Origin: Salinispora mooreana
GTDB lineage: Bacteria > Actinomycetota > Actinomycetes > Mycobacteriales > Micromonosporaceae
Reading direction: 5' to 3'
DNA: 64,000 nt
NCBI RefSeq assembly: GCF_000379065.1
Contig: NZ_KB900614.1
Location: 2,595,149 to 2,659,148 of the forward strand
Shown: positions 1 to 9,285 of the stretch, in pieces
Numbering within the stretch: the first letter of the stretch is position 1
Layout of the letters: each line of letters begins with the position of its first letter
The notes under the pieces: generated by a model
What the model was told of the DNA's origin: nothing
The model's input: only the letters and a program-made list of their open reading frames with translations
The model's database searches: none
Made by a program: the position numbers and the translations under genes

Positions 1-2026
1 CGCGATGGGTACGCGCCTCCTCCACGGCGGCCTGCACCTCGATGAAGCTCGGCGCCTTGGCCGACCCGCCAGCGGCGGCGTACGCCCCGAGCACGTCCCC
101 CTCCGGGGTCACCGCTCGCAGCTCGGAATTGTCGCCGACGACCTCGGCGGCGGTGGCGAGATCGGGAACGAGGACGACATCCCGCAGTGCCCGGTGTACG
201 GCGGGACGGATCTGTGGGGCGCACTCCACGAGGTCCGGCGCCCACTGGGCCCGGTCCGGCAGCTTGGGGCGTAGCGCGTCGGCCGGGCCGGTCATGCCGG
301 GGCCGGCCGGGCTGCCCACCAGCAGACCAGCGCGACCGGCGTCGGAAATCTTGAGTAGGCGGATCGCTTCGGCCGCCTCGTCCACGCCGCTGATCGCGAC
401 GGCGTCGGCGAGCCCATCCAACGCAGCGGCGAGGGCCGCCTCATGCCCGGGCGAGACGGTGAGCAGCCCGGAGAGGCCGCCGAGCAGCCCCGGCACCTCA
501 CCCGCCCGAGCGAGTAGGGCGCCCGCGCCGTCCTTACGGCGCAGACCCAGGGCGAGCGCCTCCTCGCGGGCCTTCCAGGTGGCGGCGTCCTTCTCCGCGG
601 ATCGTTCCGCATCACTGCACGACCGGACCCCCGCCTGCGCCTGTTCCTGGGCGGCGACCGCCTCGGCGTGGCGGTCGTCCAGGCCGGCGTTGTCCCGATC
701 GGCCTCGGTGGACTGCTCCTGCACCGCGTCCAGCTCGGCCTGGGCCCGCTCCGCCCGGGCCAGGGCGTCGGCGTACGCGGTGGTGAGGCGCTCGATCTCC
801 TCACCGGCGGTGGCGGTGCGGGCGCGGGCGGAGTTGACCTGTCCCGCCAGCCGGGCCAGCCCCTCCCGCCGGTCGGCGATGGCCTTCGCCGCCGCCACCA
901 GCTCCCGCTCGGCGGTGGCGAGCTGCCGCTCCAACTCCTGCCGGTGCTCCACCGCCTCCGCCAGCCGGATCTGGTCGTCGGTGAGCGCCGCGCGAAGCTC
1001 CTCCTCCTGCTCGCGGACGTGCTCCGCCTCCGCCTCCAGCTGGACCGGGTCACGACCTGACCGCTCGTCGTCGGGTGTGGCGCTGAGGTGACGCCGCCGC
1101 TCCCGGGCAAGCTGCTCCATCGACCGGAACCGCTCCTGCAGGGCCGAGAGCCGGTACCAGGTGTCCTGGGCGGCGGCGAGCAGCGGGGCGTCCTCGGCGA
1201 GCGCAGCCTCCAGCTCGCCGAGGCGGGCCTGCACCTCGGCATGCTCGGCCTCGACCCGCTCGCGCCGCTCGCGCAGCGCGGTCTCGTCGGCGATCTCCTT
1301 GGCCAGGGTGCTGCGGAGGGTGGCGAGGTCGTCGGCGAGTAGTCGGAGCCGGGAGTCCCGCAGGTTCGCCTGGATCACCGCGGCCCGGCGGGCCACCTCG
1401 GCCTGCCGGCCGAGCGGCTTGAGCTGGCGGCGTAGTTCGGCGGTGAGGTCGGTGAGCCGGTTGAGGTTGGTCTGCATCGCGTTGAGCTTCCGCAGCGCCT
1501 TCTCCTTGCGCTTGCGGTGCTTGAGGACACCGGCCGCCTCCTCGATGAAGGCCCGCCGGTCCTCCGGCTTGGCGTGCAGCATGCCGTCGAGCCGCCCCTG
1601 CCCGACGATGATGTGCATCTCCCGGCCGATACCGGAGTCGCTGAGCAGCTCCTGGATGTCGAGCAACCGACAGGAGTCGCCGTTGATCTCGTACTCGCTC
1701 TCGCCGGAGCGGAACATCCGGCGGGTGATCGAGACCTCGGTGTACTCGATCGGCAACGCGCCGTCGGTGTTGTCGATGGTGAGGGTCACCTCGGCGCGGC
1801 CCAGCGGTGCCCGCCCGGCGGTGCCGGCGAAGATGACGTCTTCCATCTTGCCGCCCCGCAGGGCCTTCGCGCCCTGCTCGCCGAGGACCCAGGCGATGGC
1901 GTCGACAACGTTCGACTTGCCGGAGCCGTTCGGACCCACCACGCAGGTGATGCCCGGTTCCAGCTTCAGCGTCGTCGCTGAGGCGAAGGACTTGAAGCCC
2001 TTGACCGTCAGGCTCTTGAGATGCAC
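1..2026 (-). CDS. smc: Chromosome segregation protein SMC (5' part, continues off the window)
   Basis: SMC is the core ATPase of the condensin-like SMC-ScpAB complex that compacts and segregates the chromosome. The N-terminal head is clear: MHLKSLTVKGFKSFA, then the Walker A motif GPNGSGKSN near residue 35. A long coiled-coil rich in E, R, A and L follows from about residue 170, then the start of the hinge (PGLLGGLSGLLTV onward). The frame runs open to base 1, so the second coiled coil and C-terminal head lie outside. I chose the GTG at 2026 because homologues begin M-x-L-K-S-L and an AGGA lies eight bases upstream. No stop interrupts the visible frame. Confidence 0.95.
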   Translation of the reverse strand, partial: MHLKSLTVKGFKSFASATTLKLEPGITCVVGPNGSGKSNVVDAIAWVLGEQGAKALRGGKMEDVIFAGTAGRAPLGRAEVTLTIDNTDGALPIEYTEVSITRRMFRSGESEYEINGDSCRLLDIQELLSDSGIGREMHIIVGQGRLDGMLHAKPEDRRAFIEEAAGVLKHRKRKEKALRKLNAMQTNLNRLTDLTAELRRQLKPLGRQAEVARRAAVIQANLRDSRLRLLADDLATLRSTLAKEIADETALRERRERVEAEHAEVQARLGELEAALAEDAPLLAAAQDTWYRLSALQERFRSMEQLARERRRHLSATPDDERSGRDPVQLEAEAEHVREQEEELRAALTDDQIRLAEAVEHRQELERQLATAERELVAAAKAIADRREGLARLAGQVNSARARTATAGEEIERLTTAYADALARAERAQAELDAVQEQSTEADRDNAGLDDRHAEAVAAQEQAQAGVRSCSDAERSAEKDAATWKAREEALALGLRRKDGAGALLARAGEVPGLLGGLSGLLTVSPGHEAALAAALDGLADAVAISGVDEAAEAIRLLKISDAGRAGLLVGSPAGPGMTGPADALRPKLPDRAQWAPDLVECAPQIRPAVHRALRDVVLVPDLATAAEVVGDNSELRAVTPEGDVLGAYAAAGGSAKAPSFIEVQAAVEEARTHR

Positions 2027-2232
2027 CTTCTCGATCCTCGTCCGGTGGCCGCCGTACCGTCGCCCGGCTGCGCGGACCTGGTGAACCCGCAGACTAACCC
2101 GCAGCGGGCAACCACCGCGCACGCGACCCGCCTGCGGCGCCCGCCGCCGGTCAGATCCGATTCAGGTTTCACACCCGAGCCGATCAAGAAAAACGGTGAC
2201 TCGGGACGTTGTTTCGGCGCCCCTACACAGAT

Positions 2233-2315
2233 CAGGTGACCTGAGACACAGGTGAGCGGAGACAGATAGTAGCCGCCCAGGTGACCGTACACAGGTGACG
2301 ATTCACACCAGGTGA
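2233..2315. repeat. Five copies of CAGGTGA upstream of smc
   Basis: The heptamer CAGGTGA occurs five times in the same orientation, at 2233, 2249, 2278, 2292 and 2309; four of the five extend to CAGGTGAC. The first copy is part of the palindrome TCAGGTGACCTGA. The stretch lies in the 391-base gap between the smc start and the end of the next gene, so it could hold operators for smc. Nothing else in the gap looks coding. Confidence 0.6.
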
Positions 2316-2417
2316 CGGCGTACACAGAACCGCGCGCCGGCACGGTCGTGTCGGCGCGCTTCTTACCTGATGCGATTCAGTTTTCTGCGGACTGCGGATC
2401 AGTGCGGACCCGGTGGG

Positions 2418-2612
2418 TCAGGTCAGCGCGGGCTCGGCGAGACGGAGCAGGTCGTCCGCCTCGGCTGCCGCCGCCGCGAGCCGATCGTTCTCGGCACGCA
2501 GCCGCGTGATCTCGAACTCGAGTGCCTGAACCGTGGCACGCAGTCGGGTGACCTCGTCGAGCAGGCGCCGATCGGGCGCCGCACCTACGTGGCCGTACAG
2601 GGCCTTCGCCAT
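2418..2612 (-). CDS. Small coiled-coil protein, conserved in actinobacteria
   Basis: A 64-residue protein beginning MAKALYGHVG and followed by a leucine-zipper-like coiled coil (LLDEVTRLRATVQALEFEITR and on, about residues 18-60). Small actinobacterial proteins with the same MAKAL(Y/L)G start and C-terminal coiled coil exist; their function is not known to me. The ATG at 2612 is preceded by AAGGAG with ideal spacing. A longer reading of the frame to 2699 lacks a ribosome site and is not preferred. The gene stands alone with large gaps on both sides. Confidence 0.75.
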   Translation of the reverse strand: MAKALYGHVGAAPDRRLLDEVTRLRATVQALEFEITRLRAENDRLAAAAAEADDLLRLAEPALT

Positions 2613-2970
2613 GTTGACTCCTTGATATGCGCTGCCGGAAAAGCCGGCCAACGCGCGCCCAGTTAGTACGCGACTGTCAATCCAGCAAATTCTGGGCATG
2701 ACCGGGCGCGACTGGCGACACCTACATATTGAGCCGGCACCCCCTCCTTCGTCAAGTTGCTACAGGCCGTGAACCATCTCCACGTCGACCTGTCCACCTA
2801 ACGGGGGTTGCCTTTCGGCGCGGACATACGCTGTCCGGACCACCCAACTGTACGCACTACTTCTGCGAACTCCCCACCCCTGGGGTCCTGGATCCCCTTA
2901 ACTCTTTCTTAGCCACGTTGCCGCAGGCGACGGCTGCGACGTAGCGTCGCCCCGGCCCGCACCTCAACCC
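2613..2970. other. 358-base intergenic region before the CAP-domain gene
   Basis: The divergent promoters of the small coiled-coil gene and the CAP-domain gene must lie here. I see a short CCCC/GGGG hairpin near 2875-2890 but no convincing -35/-10 pair, riboswitch or coding frame with a ribosome site. Confidence 0.4.
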
Positions 2971-4413
2971 GTGGAGGCGACCGTCGTGGACGGCTGGAAC
3001 GACCCGAGGAACCCGGACGGCAGCCGTCGGCAGCCCGAATCGGCGGCCGACGAGCCAGCGTGGCCGACGGACCGCCCGGAGCCACGCTCCGCCTATCTGT
3101 TCGGTGACGAGCCGGACGGCCCCTCCGACGGCTGGGCGCAGCCCACCAACCAGTGGGGGCAGCCCACCAACCGGTGGGACCAGCCCGCCAACCAGTGGGA
3201 GCAGCCCACCAACCGATGGGACCAGCCCGCCAACCGATGGGGCCGGCCCGCCGACGAGTGGGACCAGCAGCAGCCGACCGCGCGCTGGGGGCCCGACGCC
3301 GAGCCAGTCCGGGGCTGGGGAGCGGCGGAGCACCCGCACTACGGACGCACCGGCGACCCCCACCACGAACAGCCCACGCGAGGCTGGGAAGCCACTCCGA
3401 CCTGGCAGCACGGGGAGCCCACCCAGAGCTGGCAGCAGGACCAACCGGGCGACTGGCGCGACCAGCGATTCGCGGGCGGGCAGAACGAGGCCACCGGTAG
3501 CTGGCACGGCGCGGCCACCGGACGGCCCGAGCCCACCGGCCAGTGGCCGGGCCCGAAGCCGACCGGCTCCTACGCCGACGAACCGACGGCCAGCATGCCG
3601 CCCGTCGCGGAGGCCGCACCAATCGGTGACCTGCCGGTTGGTGACGATCGGCCCGGCCGGCGGAACCGACGACCGCTGCTCATCGGCGGAGCCGCGGCGG
3701 CAGCCACGCTGGTGGTGAGCCTCGGGGTCGGCGCCGTCACCCTCTCCGGCGGCGGCGACAACGCCAGCCCCACCTCGGCCATCGACGACATCGTGGCGAC
3801 GAACCCGACCGAGGAGAGTGCGCTCTCCAGCCCGACGCCGACCTCGGCCAGCCCCAGCGCCACACCGACCACGACGTCGCCCACACCGTCGCCGTCGGTC
3901 ACGCCGAGTCGCAAGCCAAGCCCGACGGCATCGCGCTCCACCGCCACCTCCCGGCCCACCCCGAACCGCACCACCGCGCCCCCCACCAGTAGCACCACCA
4001 CGCCCGCGAATGGCAGCGGCAACGCCGACGTCAGCGAAGACGCCGCCGAGGTGGTTCGCTTGGCCAACGTGGAGCGCAAGGCGGCCGGCTGCGCGGCGCT
4101 GAGCATCGACGACAAGCTGATGACCGCCGCCCAGCGGCACAGCCAGGACCAGGCCGACAACAAGAAAATGTCGCACAACGGCAGCAACGGCAGCAGCCCC
4201 GGCGACCGACTCGACGACGTCGGCTACCAGTGGCGCACCTACGGGGAGAACGTCGCCTGGAACCAGCAGTCGCCGGCCGCGGTGATGAAGGCCTGGATGA
4301 ACAGCCCCGGCCACAAGGCGAACATCCTGAACTGCTCCTTCACCGAGATCGGGATCGGCATCGCGAGCAGCAACGGACCCTACTGGACGCAGGTCTTCGC
4401 CGCGCCCCGTTGA
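2971..4413 (+). CDS. Membrane-anchored CAP/SCP-domain protein with Q-P-W heptad repeats
   Basis: 480 residues. Residues 1-230 are hydrophilic and disordered, with six tandem heptads of the type QPTNQWG at residues 57-98. One membrane segment follows at about 231-255 after a basic stretch (RRNRR). A Ser/Thr/Pro linker spans about 265-350. The C-terminal CAP (cysteine-rich secretory/PR-1) domain covers about 360-480, with the expected GENVAW and SPGHKANIL motifs and two cysteines able to pair. The topology is therefore cytoplasmic N-terminus and extracytoplasmic CAP domain. Bacterial CAP proteins are widespread but mostly uncharacterised. The start is a GTG at 2971; a second in-frame GTG at 2986 cannot be excluded. 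Confidence 0.85.
   Translation: MEATVVDGWNDPRNPDGSRRQPESAADEPAWPTDRPEPRSAYLFGDEPDGPSDGWAQPTNQWGQPTNRWDQPANQWEQPTNRWDQPANRWGRPADEWDQQQPTARWGPDAEPVRGWGAAEHPHYGRTGDPHHEQPTRGWEATPTWQHGEPTQSWQQDQPGDWRDQRFAGGQNEATGSWHGAATGRPEPTGQWPGPKPTGSYADEPTASMPPVAEAAPIGDLPVGDDRPGRRNRRPLLIGGAAAAATLVVSLGVGAVTLSGGGDNASPTSAIDDIVATNPTEESALSSPTPTSASPSATPTTTSPTPSPSVTPSRKPSPTASRSTATSRPTPNRTTAPPTSSTTTPANGSGNADVSEDAAEVVRLANVERKAAGCAALSIDDKLMTAAQRHSQDQADNKKMSHNGSNGSSPGDRLDDVGYQWRTYGENVAWNQQSPAAVMKAWMNSPGHKANILNCSFTEIGIGIASSNGPYWTQVFAAPR
3139..3264 (+). repeat. Six tandem 21-bp units encoding Q-P-x-N-x-W heptads
   Basis: Within the CAP-domain gene, six 21-base units encode QPTNQWG, QPTNRWD, QPANQWE, QPTNRWD, QPANRWG and RPADEWD. 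The units are nearly identical at the DNA level, so copy number could change by slippage or unequal recombination. Confidence 0.85.
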
Positions 4414-4448
4414 CCACGGGTCGTCGGCCGTCCCGTCCCCACCGGGTG

Positions 4449-4485
4449 CCCGGTTGAGCAGCGCCGAACGGCGTCCTCAACCGGG
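4449..4485. terminator. Hairpin between convergent CAP gene and mutM
   Basis: A 10-bp stem, CCCGGTTGAG pairing with CTCAACCGGG, encloses a second small stem (GCGCCGAACGGCG). It lies between the stops of two converging genes and probably ends transcription from both sides. There is no clear T-tract. Confidence 0.6.
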
Positions 4486-4495
4486 TGCCCTCGGT

Positions 4496-5359
4496 TCAGC
4501 CGCGAGTCGATGCCGGCCCACGCGGCCGCGGCTGGCAGCGCGGGCAGCTGAACGACGAGCGGTTCATGAACGCCTCGCGGCGCACCGGCGCACCGCACCG
4601 CCGGCACGGCTGGTCCGCCCGCCCGTATACGTTCAGCGCCCGGTCAAAGTACCCGCTCTCGCCGTTGACGTTGACGTACAGGGCGTCGAAGCTCGTTCCG
4701 CCCTCCTTGATCGCCTCGCCGAGCACGTCCCGGACGTGCCCGAGCAGGCGCAGTGCGGCCGGGCCGGTCAGCCCGTCGGCGGGCCGGGCACCGTGCAACC
4801 GAGCCCGCCAGAGGGCCTCGTCGGCGTAGATGTTGCCCACGCCGGAGAGCAGCGTCTGATCCAGCAGAGCTCGCTTGATCTCGGTACGGCGGCGGCGCAG
4901 CGCCGCGACGAAGGTGGCGTCGGAGAACTCCGGGTCCAGCGGGTCCCGGGCGATGTGTGCGATCTCCGTGGGCAGCTCCGCACCCCCGGCGCTGACCGAC
5001 AACCCGCCGAACGTGCGTTGGTCAACGAAGCGCAGCTCGGGTCCGTCATCAGCGAACCGGAACCGGACCCGGAGGTGGGTTTCGTCCGGCGCCCCAGCCG
5101 GCTGCAGGAGTAACTGTCCCGACATCCCGAGGTGCCCGATCACCGCATCGCCGCTGTCCAGCGGTAGCCACAAATACTTTCCGCGCCGCCGCACGTCCCG
5201 GATCGTCGTCCCGACGAGCACGTCGGCAAAGTGGGCGGCGCCGCCCGGGTGTCGACGCACCGCGCGCGGGTGCAGCACCCGCACCTCGGCGATCCGCCGC
5301 CCGATCACCCACTGCGCCAGCCCCTGCCGGACGGTCTCGACCTCCGGCAGCTCAGGCAC
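4496..5359 (-). CDS. mutM: Formamidopyrimidine-DNA glycosylase
   Basis: MutM/Fpg removes oxidised purines such as 8-oxoguanine and cuts the abasic site. The 287-residue protein shows the whole family layout: N-terminal PELPEVET, where Pro2 is the catalytic nucleophile and Glu3 is essential; the catalytic lysine in RRRGKYLW near residue 60; a helix-two-turn-helix around [15 protein letters not shown]; and a C-terminal zinc finger with CRRCG and CPRC pairs. The start overlaps the end of rnc by eight bases, so the two are probably translated from one message. Confidence 0.97.
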   Translation of the reverse strand: MPELPEVETVRQGLAQWVIGRRIAEVRVLHPRAVRRHPGGAAHFADVLVGTTIRDVRRRGKYLWLPLDSGDAVIGHLGMSGQLLLQPAGAPDETHLRVRFRFADDGPELRFVDQRTFGGLSVSAGGAELPTEIAHIARDPLDPEFSDATFVAALRRRRTEIKRALLDQTLLSGVGNIYADEALWRARLHGARPADGLTGPAALRLLGHVRDVLGEAIKEGGTSFDALYVNVNGESGYFDRALNVYGRADQPCRRCGAPVRREAFMNRSSFSCPRCQPRPRGPASTRG

Positions 5360-6110
5360 TGCCGGCCGTCCCGCTGCCCGCGCTGGCCGGCTCCTGCTCC
5401 GCCTGCTCGGTCAACATCCGCCAGGCCGCCTCGGCGGCCCGCTGCTCGGCCTCCTTCTTGCTCCGCCCCTCCGCGCCGCCGTACCGCCGGCCGGCCACCA
5501 CCACCCAGGCGGTGAAGGTCTTCAGGTGGTCAGGCCCGGTGCCCTCGATCCGGTACTCCGGGACGCCCAACCCCTGCGCGGCGGTCAACTCCTGCAGGCT
5601 GGTCTTCCAGTCCAGCGCCGCGCCCCGCCCGGCCGACTCGGCCATCAGCGGGTCGAAGAGACGGTGGATGACGCTCGCCACGGTCTCCAGGCCGCTCTCG
5701 AGATAGATCGCACCAAGCAGCGCCTCCAGCGTGTCGGCGAGGATGCTCGCCTTGTCCCGCCCGCCGGTGCTCTCCTCCCCCTTGCCGAGCAGCAGGTACG
5801 GGCCGAGGCCGGTGGGCCCCAGACCGCGGGCCACCTCGGCGAGGGCCCGCATGTTGACCACGCTGGCACGCAGCTTCGCCAGCTGCCCCTCGGGCAGGTC
5901 CGGATGGTTGTGGAACAACGCGGTGGTGATCACCACGCCGAGCACCGAGTCGCCGAGGAACTCCAGCCGCTCGTTGGTGGGCAGACCGCCGTTCTCGTAC
6001 GCGTACGAGCGGTGGGTCAACGCCCGCTCCAGTAGCTCCGGGTCCAGCGCCACGCCGAACGCCGCCTCCAGGTGTACGACGGCCGGCCGCCGACGCTTGT
6101 CGATGTTCAT
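5352..6110 (-). CDS. rnc: Ribonuclease III
   Basis: RNase III cleaves double-stranded RNA in rRNA precursor processing and mRNA turnover. The 252-residue protein has the signature [13 protein letters not shown] near residue 42 with its metal-binding acidic residues, and a C-terminal double-stranded RNA-binding domain (about 165-235, ending [17 protein letters not shown]). It overlaps mutM downstream by eight bases and plsX upstream by four bases, giving a tight plsX-rnc-mutM operon. Confidence 0.97.
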   Translation of the reverse strand: MNIDKRRRPAVVHLEAAFGVALDPELLERALTHRSYAYENGGLPTNERLEFLGDSVLGVVITTALFHNHPDLPEGQLAKLRASVVNMRALAEVARGLGPTGLGPYLLLGKGEESTGGRDKASILADTLEALLGAIYLESGLETVASVIHRLFDPLMAESAGRGAALDWKTSLQELTAAQGLGVPEYRIEGTGPDHLKTFTAWVVVAGRRYGGAEGRSKKEAEQRAAEAAWRMLTEQAEQEPASAGSGTAGSA

Positions 6111-7189
6111 GATGTGCGTACCTCGGTGTCGGTGATGCGGTCGTAGCGGTCCGGGTGAGCTTCCGCGCCGATCTCGGAGAGGAGCACACGGACCTGGTCG
6201 GCGGCCCCACGCCGGGCCAGGTGGGCGGCCAACGCGATACCCGAGGCGATGTCCCCTCCGTGGGCGGCACCATGGCAGACCACCACCGTGCCAGCGACGC
6301 CGAGCAGGGCAGCGGCCCGGGGAGCCCGGCCGCCAGCCGGTGGGCCACCGGTCAGTGCGTACGCGCCCTCGATCGCCTTGAGCAGCACGTTACCGGTGAA
6401 TCCGTCGGTAACCACCACATCGGCGCGCGCGCCGGACGCAACGTCGTACCCCTCGACCAGCCCGACGTAGCGGGCGGCGCACGGCAGCGGCGCCGCGGCG
6501 AGGGCGGGATCGGCCAGGCGTCGCGCCCGGTCGCCCTTACCGGGCTCGGTGCCGATCGAGAGCAGCCCGACCCGCGGCGACTCGACCGCATGCGTGACGG
6601 CGGCGTACGCGGCACCGAGCGCCGCGTGCCGGGCGAGAGTAGCGGGGCGGGGCTCCAGTGAGCCGCCGACGTCGACGAGGACCACCGGGCCGTTCACCCC
6701 GGGCAGGGTGGCGGCCAGGGCCGGCTGCCGCACGTTGGGCCAGCGGCCCAGCCCGAGGGCCGCGGCGGTGACGGTGGCGCCGGTCGAACCGGCGGAGACG
6801 AGCGCGTCGGCGGCGCCGTCGAGGACCGCGTCCACGGCGACGCCAACAGTGGAGTTGGCGCGCGCGGTGGTGTGGTCGCCCCACTCGGCGGGGCGACCAG
6901 TGATCCGGGCGCGCTGCGTCGGATCGAGGTCGGCGGTCAGCTCGCCGAGCGTCTCGGGCGGGCCGATGAGCAGGACATGTAGGTCGGGGTCGGCACGGAC
7001 GGCCCGCAGAGCGCCGTCAACCACGACGGCGGGAGCGTCGTCCCCGCCGAGGAGGTCGACGGCGATCCGCACGATGCCCGGCTCCACCGGGACCTCGACC
7101 GGAACAGGCCAGCCGGCGGCGATGGGAGCCGGGACATCGGGCGAGCGCCGGGGCGCACGCGCCGCCCGACCAGAGGTCGGGGGCGTCAC
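6107..7189 (-). CDS. plsX: Phosphate acyltransferase PlsX
   Basis: PlsX makes acyl-phosphate from acyl-ACP for phosphatidic acid synthesis. The body matches the family: [20 protein letters not shown] near residue 40, [24 protein letters not shown] in the middle, and the VDVGGS and [19 protein letters not shown] stretches later. The first 35 residues (Pro/Arg-rich) exceed the usual length, so the true start may be further in. The gene overlaps rnc by four bases. Confidence 0.88.
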   Translation of the reverse strand: MTPPTSGRAARAPRRSPDVPAPIAAGWPVPVEVPVEPGIVRIAVDLLGGDDAPAVVVDGALRAVRADPDLHVLLIGPPETLGELTADLDPTQRARITGRPAEWGDHTTARANSTVGVAVDAVLDGAADALVSAGSTGATVTAAALGLGRWPNVRQPALAATLPGVNGPVVLVDVGGSLEPRPATLARHAALGAAYAAVTHAVESPRVGLLSIGTEPGKGDRARRLADPALAAAPLPCAARYVGLVEGYDVASGARADVVVTDGFTGNVLLKAIEGAYALTGGPPAGGRAPRAAALLGVAGTVVVCHGAAHGGDIASGIALAAHLARRGAADQVRVLLSEIGAEAHPDRYDRITDTEVRTS

Positions 7190-7201
7190 TCGTCGTCCAG
7201 G

Positions 7202-7375
7202 TCAGACCTCAAGGACCTGACGGCCGTTGTAGGTGCCGCAGACGGAGCAGGCGGCGTGCGGCAGCTTGGCGGACTTACACTGCGGGCAGGCCACGGTCGC
7301 AACCGCCGCGGTCTTCCACTGCGCCCGACGGGACCGGGTGTTGCTGCGCGACATCTTGCGCTTGGGGACGGCCAC
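7202..7375 (-). CDS. rpmF: 50S ribosomal protein L32
   Basis: 57 residues, MAVPKRKMSRSNTRSRRAQW and onward, with the zinc-binding pairs CPQC and CSVC, so this is the zinc-containing form. The GTG start at 7375 lies five bases after the stop of the DUF177 gene, the usual YceD-L32 arrangement. plsX follows after 12 bases. Confidence 0.96.
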   Translation of the reverse strand: MAVPKRKMSRSNTRSRRAQWKTAAVATVACPQCKSAKLPHAACSVCGTYNGRQVLEV

Positions 7376-7380
7376 GGTTC

Positions 7381-7944
7381 TTACTCCTCTTTACGGGTCA
7401 GTTGCGACAGGGCCGCCCAACGTGGGTCGACCTGCTGGTGGCTGTGATCGGCCGGCAGCTCGGCCCAGCCCACCCCGCAGTCGGGGCACAGGCCTGGGCA
7501 GTCCTCCCGGCAGAGCGGGTTGGTCGGCAGCGTCAACACCACCGCGTCCCGCAGCACCGGCTCCAGGTCGATCAGATCGCCCTGCATCCGGCCCACCTCG
7601 TCCTCGTCGGCCGTCATGTCCGTGGTGCTGTTCTCGTACGCGTACAGCTCCTGGACCGGGACGGCCGCGACATCGTCGATCTCGCGCAGGCAGCGGCTGC
7701 ACTCGCCCCTGATGGGACCACTGATGGTCCCGGAGACGAGCACCCCCTCGGACACCGACTCCAACCTCAGGTCGAGGTCGAGGTCAGCACCAGCCGGCAC
7801 GCCGATCAACTCCACGCCGAGGTCCGCCGGTGCCGCCGCCACCCGCCGGACCGTACGCAACGCGCCAGGCCGACGCGGCAGGTCCCTCGTGTCGAGGACC
7901 AGCGGCGACCTGGGGTCGAGTGGTGCAGGCGTGTGCTTGGGCAT
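7381..7944 (-). CDS. DUF177/YceD family protein
   Basis: 187 residues of the YceD (DUF177) family, almost always encoded just before rpmF. In plants and some bacteria relatives affect 23S rRNA accumulation. The sequence shows a CSRCLR pair near residue 83 and a second cluster CREDCPGLCPDCG near 147, both candidates for metal binding. It probably shares a message with rpmF and plsX. Confidence 0.9.
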   Translation of the reverse strand: MPKHTPAPLDPRSPLVLDTRDLPRRPGALRTVRRVAAAPADLGVELIGVPAGADLDLDLRLESVSEGVLVSGTISGPIRGECSRCLREIDDVAAVPVQELYAYENSTTDMTADEDEVGRMQGDLIDLEPVLRDAVVLTLPTNPLCREDCPGLCPDCGVGWAELPADHSHQQVDPRWAALSQLTRKEE

Positions 7945-8090
7945 AGTTAGACTCCGGCCGGTGGGAGGGCCGACACCCGAGGTTACCTGGGTGGCCGCCG
8001 CACCGTCGAACCGGGGGCGCTTCCACCCCGCGGCAGTGGCGTACCGCGCCCGCTCCGGCGCGGCTCCACCCGCGGCCCTGGCTGCCGGCC

Positions 8091-8588
8091 CTAGAAATTC
8101 AATGGCCGTTCGGCCTCTTCTCCGCTGAACGTGCCGATCTCCCGGAGCGCGTGCATCTTGTCCCGACCCCGCTCGATCGAGGCGAGGGCTCGGGTAAGGA
8201 ACTGCTCGAAGTTGGCGAGCGCGGTGTCGACGTAGTCGTCCACCTCGTCCCGGAGCCGCTGCGCCTCGGCCCGCGCCTCGGCGACGATCCGCGCCCCCTC
8301 GTGCTCGGCGGAGACGGTGATCTCGTTCACCGACACGAGCCGGGCGTGCTCCGTCTCCCCCTCGGCGATGATCCGGTCGGCCTCACGCTTCCCGGCCTCC
8401 ATGATCTTGTCTCGCTCATCGAGCAGCGCGGCGGCCCGGCGCAGGTCCGCGGGCAACTCGGCGCGTAGTTCGTCGAGGACAGCGATCATCTCGCCCCGGT
8501 CGAACATGCAGTTGTTGCGCGACATCGGCACGGAGCGGGCCTGCTCCACCAAGGTGATCAGTTCGTCGATTCGATCGAGCGGGTCCAC
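8091..8588 (-). CDS. DivIVA-like coiled-coil protein
   Basis: 165 residues. The N-terminal part (MDPLDRIDELITLVEQA) is followed by a central stretch rich in E, A and R with the DivIVA-like pattern AEHEGARIVAEARAEAQRL, typical of the short DivIVA-domain proteins found near coaD in actinobacteria. Its exact role here is unknown; relatives act in cell-pole or septum organisation. I chose the GTG at 8588, preceded by AGGAGTGAGG; the frame is open further upstream to 8660 but without a ribosome site. Confidence 0.75.
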   Translation of the reverse strand: MDPLDRIDELITLVEQARSVPMSRNNCMFDRGEMIAVLDELRAELPADLRRAAALLDERDKIMEAGKREADRIIAEGETEHARLVSVNEITVSAEHEGARIVAEARAEAQRLRDEVDDYVDTALANFEQFLTRALASIERGRDKMHALREIGTFSGEEAERPLNF

Positions 8589-8696
8589 TGGTACCTCACT
8601 CCTGTCGTTCGTCGGCCGATCTCCATGATGCGGGTTGAACCCCGGATTCGGCGCCCCCACACATGATGCGTTGTGCCATCCACCGGTGCATCATGC

Positions 8697-8723
8697 CCCC
8701 TCCCGGCGCGTCGCCGGGAGGGG
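8697..8723 (-). terminator. Strong hairpin downstream of coaD
   Basis: Perfect 12-bp stem CCCCTCCCGGCG / CGCCGGGAGGGG with a 3-base loop, placed between the coaD stop and the DivIVA-like gene, both on the minus strand. No T-tract, as is common for high-GC actinobacteria. Confidence 0.7.
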
Positions 8724-8796
8724 TCGACCTCGGCGGACCGAAACCGAGACACCGTCCACAGAACCGAGATGTCAACGACGAGACACCAACGACGGG

Positions 8797-9285
8797 TCAG
8801 GGACGCGACGGCGGGTCGAGGCGGGCCAGCAGGGCTTCGCGGACCACCTCCGGCACGTGGGCGGAGATGTCACCACCCCACTTCGCCACATCCTTGACCA
8901 GACTCGAGGAGAGGAACGAGTAGAGCGGGTTGGTCGGCATAAAGAGCGTCTCCACGCCGGCCAGGCCGATGTTCATCTGGGCCATCTGCAACTCGTAGTC
9001 GAAGTCACTGACCGCCCGGAGCCCCTTGATCAGGACACTGGCCCGCTGGGCGTGACAGAAGTCCACCAACAGACCGCGGAACGACTCCACCCGAACATTG
9101 TCGTACGACGAGATCACCTCGCGAAGCATGTCGATGCGCTCGTCAACGGTGAACAGACCGGTCTTCGACTGGTTGATCAACACTCCGACGATCACTTCGT
9201 CAAAGAGCCGGCTGGCCCGGCCGATGATGTCGAGATGACCATTGGTGACCGGGTCGAACGAGCCGGGACAGACCGCACGCCTCAT
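8797..9285 (-). CDS. coaD: Pantetheine-phosphate adenylyltransferase
   Basis: CoaD (PPAT) joins 4'-phosphopantetheine and ATP to dephospho-CoA. The 162-residue protein has the nucleotidyltransferase motif [15 protein letters not shown] at residues 7-21, the [12 protein letters not shown] stretch, and the C-terminal [14 protein letters not shown]. The ATG at 9285 overlaps the end of rsmD by four bases. Confidence 0.97.
   Translation of the reverse strand: MRRAVCPGSFDPVTNGHLDIIGRASRLFDEVIVGVLINQSKTGLFTVDERIDMLREVISSYDNVRVESFRGLLVDFCHAQRASVLIKGLRAVSDFDYELQMAQMNIGLAGVETLFMPTNPLYSFLSSSLVKDVAKWGGDISAHVPEVVREALLARLDPPSRP

Noticed and set aside
42..1091. Long plus-strand frame opposite smc
   Set aside because: It is Ala/Ser/Arg-rich shadow coding caused by high GC on the strand opposite smc; no ribosome site and no family motif.
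2857..4314. 485-codon minus-strand frame opposite the CAP-domain gene
   Set aside because: Gly/Val/Arg-rich mirror of a repetitive GC-rich gene; the plus strand carries a clear CAP domain.
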